Assembly: GCA_027492415.1 (NCBI GenBank)
Contig: JAPUEV010000330.1
Location: 1-6,267 of the forward strand
Direction: 5' to 3'
Source of the DNA: Ignavibacteria bacterium
GTDB taxonomy: Bacteria > Bacteroidota > Ignavibacteria > Tepidaquicellales > OLB5
Length of the DNA: 6,267 nt
The notes under the pieces are model-generated. The model did not search any database, was not told the origin of the DNA, and saw nothing but the letters and a program-made list of their open reading frames with translations. The first letter of the stretch is position 1; each line of letters opens with the position of its first letter. Both the position numbers and the translations under genes were made by a program. This document shows, piece by piece, positions 5,945 through 6,267 of this stretch.

Positions 5945-6267
5945 ATGACTCAGGAATTGTTAAGAAAATTTCGTGTTCCTTTTTTACTGTTATTTATAGT
6001 TTTACTTACAGGAACATCAGGTTATTGGTTTGTTGGCGGCGGAAAATATTCCCTGCTGGATTGTTTCTATATGACGGTAATTACCATTTTAACTATCGGT
6101 TACGGCGAAATAATTGATCTTACAAACAGTGACTGGGGAAGGCTCTTCACTATAGTAATTGCATTTACGGGAATAGGTACTGCTACATATATTATTTCAA
6201 CATTTACAGCTTTAATAGTAGAAGGTCAATTGAAAGAAACATTTAAGAAAAAGCGTATGGAAAAAGG
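5945..6267 (+). CDS. Two-helix potassium channel, N-terminal pore part (3' end outside window)
   Basis: The frame opens at the ATG 5945-5947 and is still open at the window edge, giving 107 full codons. It shows the classic 2TM channel plan: a first helix at about 11-30, a re-entrant pore helix at about 36-49, the K+ selectivity filter T50-I-G-Y-G54 followed by Glu55, and a second helix at about 66-92. A basic stretch (EGQLKETFKKKR, 93-104) begins the cytoplasmic part. In this family (Kch/MthK-like) the part after the second helix is normally an RCK/TrkA-N domain that gates the pore, but that region is not visible here. The protein would sit in the inner membrane as a tetramer and conduct K+. 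It is divergent from sixA-ppk1 and has no visible Shine-Dalgarno. The assignment as a K+ channel is firm; the gating domain is inferred. Confidence 0.9.
   Translation, partial: MTQELLRKFRVPFLLLFIVLLTGTSGYWFVGGGKYSLLDCFYMTVITILTIGYGEIIDLTNSDWGRLFTIVIAFTGIGTATYIISTFTALIVEGQLKETFKKKRMEK

Overview
The window looks like ordinary chromosome from a moderately AT-rich, Gram-negative bacterium of the Bacteroidota/Ignavibacteriota type. Three things suggest this. The barrel gene and a putatively exported PAP2 phosphatase imply an outer membrane. None of the five visible start codons has a convincing Shine-Dalgarno sequence. The PPK1, SixA and cyclase sequences have the flavour of that group. The assignment is an inference from style, not from a marker gene. 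No rRNA, tRNA, mobile element, CRISPR array or prophage gene is visible.

Layout: (i) 2-1336, plus strand, is the C-terminal part of a large outer-membrane protein with an Omp85/BamA-type beta barrel; its start lies outside the window. (ii) 1333-2199, minus strand, is a PAP2-family membrane phosphatase that meets the barrel gene tail to tail, with stop codons overlapping inside an inverted repeat. (iii) 2200-2276 is a short AT-rich divergent spacer. (iv) 2277-3326, plus strand, is a four-helix membrane protein with a class III nucleotide cyclase domain. (v) 3316-5376, minus strand, is polyphosphate kinase PPK1 with a complete active site; its 3' end overlaps the cyclase gene by 11 bp. (vi) 5366-5869, minus strand, is a SixA-type phosphohistidine phosphatase lying upstream of ppk1 and overlapping it by 11 bp, so the two form a tight operon. 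(vii) 5870-5944 is a divergent AT-rich spacer. (viii) 5945 to the window end, plus strand, is the pore part of a two-helix potassium channel, cut off by the window edge.

The only clear functional unit is sixA-ppk1. PPK1 works through a phosphohistidine intermediate, and SixA-family enzymes remove phosphate from histidine. Several other genes also handle phosphate groups or signalling (PAP2 phosphatase, nucleotide cyclase), but they lie on different strands and a shared pathway is not demonstrated. Three starts were moved inward from longer non-ATG options to internal ATG codons: PAP2 (TTG at 2202 to ATG at 2199), ppk1 (TTG at 5400 to ATG at 5376) and sixA (GTG at 5923 to ATG at 5869). I found no gene-free stretch above 300 bases and no convincing evidence of an undescribed system. 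The best leads are the sixA-ppk1 coupling, the atypical substrate-pocket residues of the cyclase, and the hairpin across two convergent stop codons.
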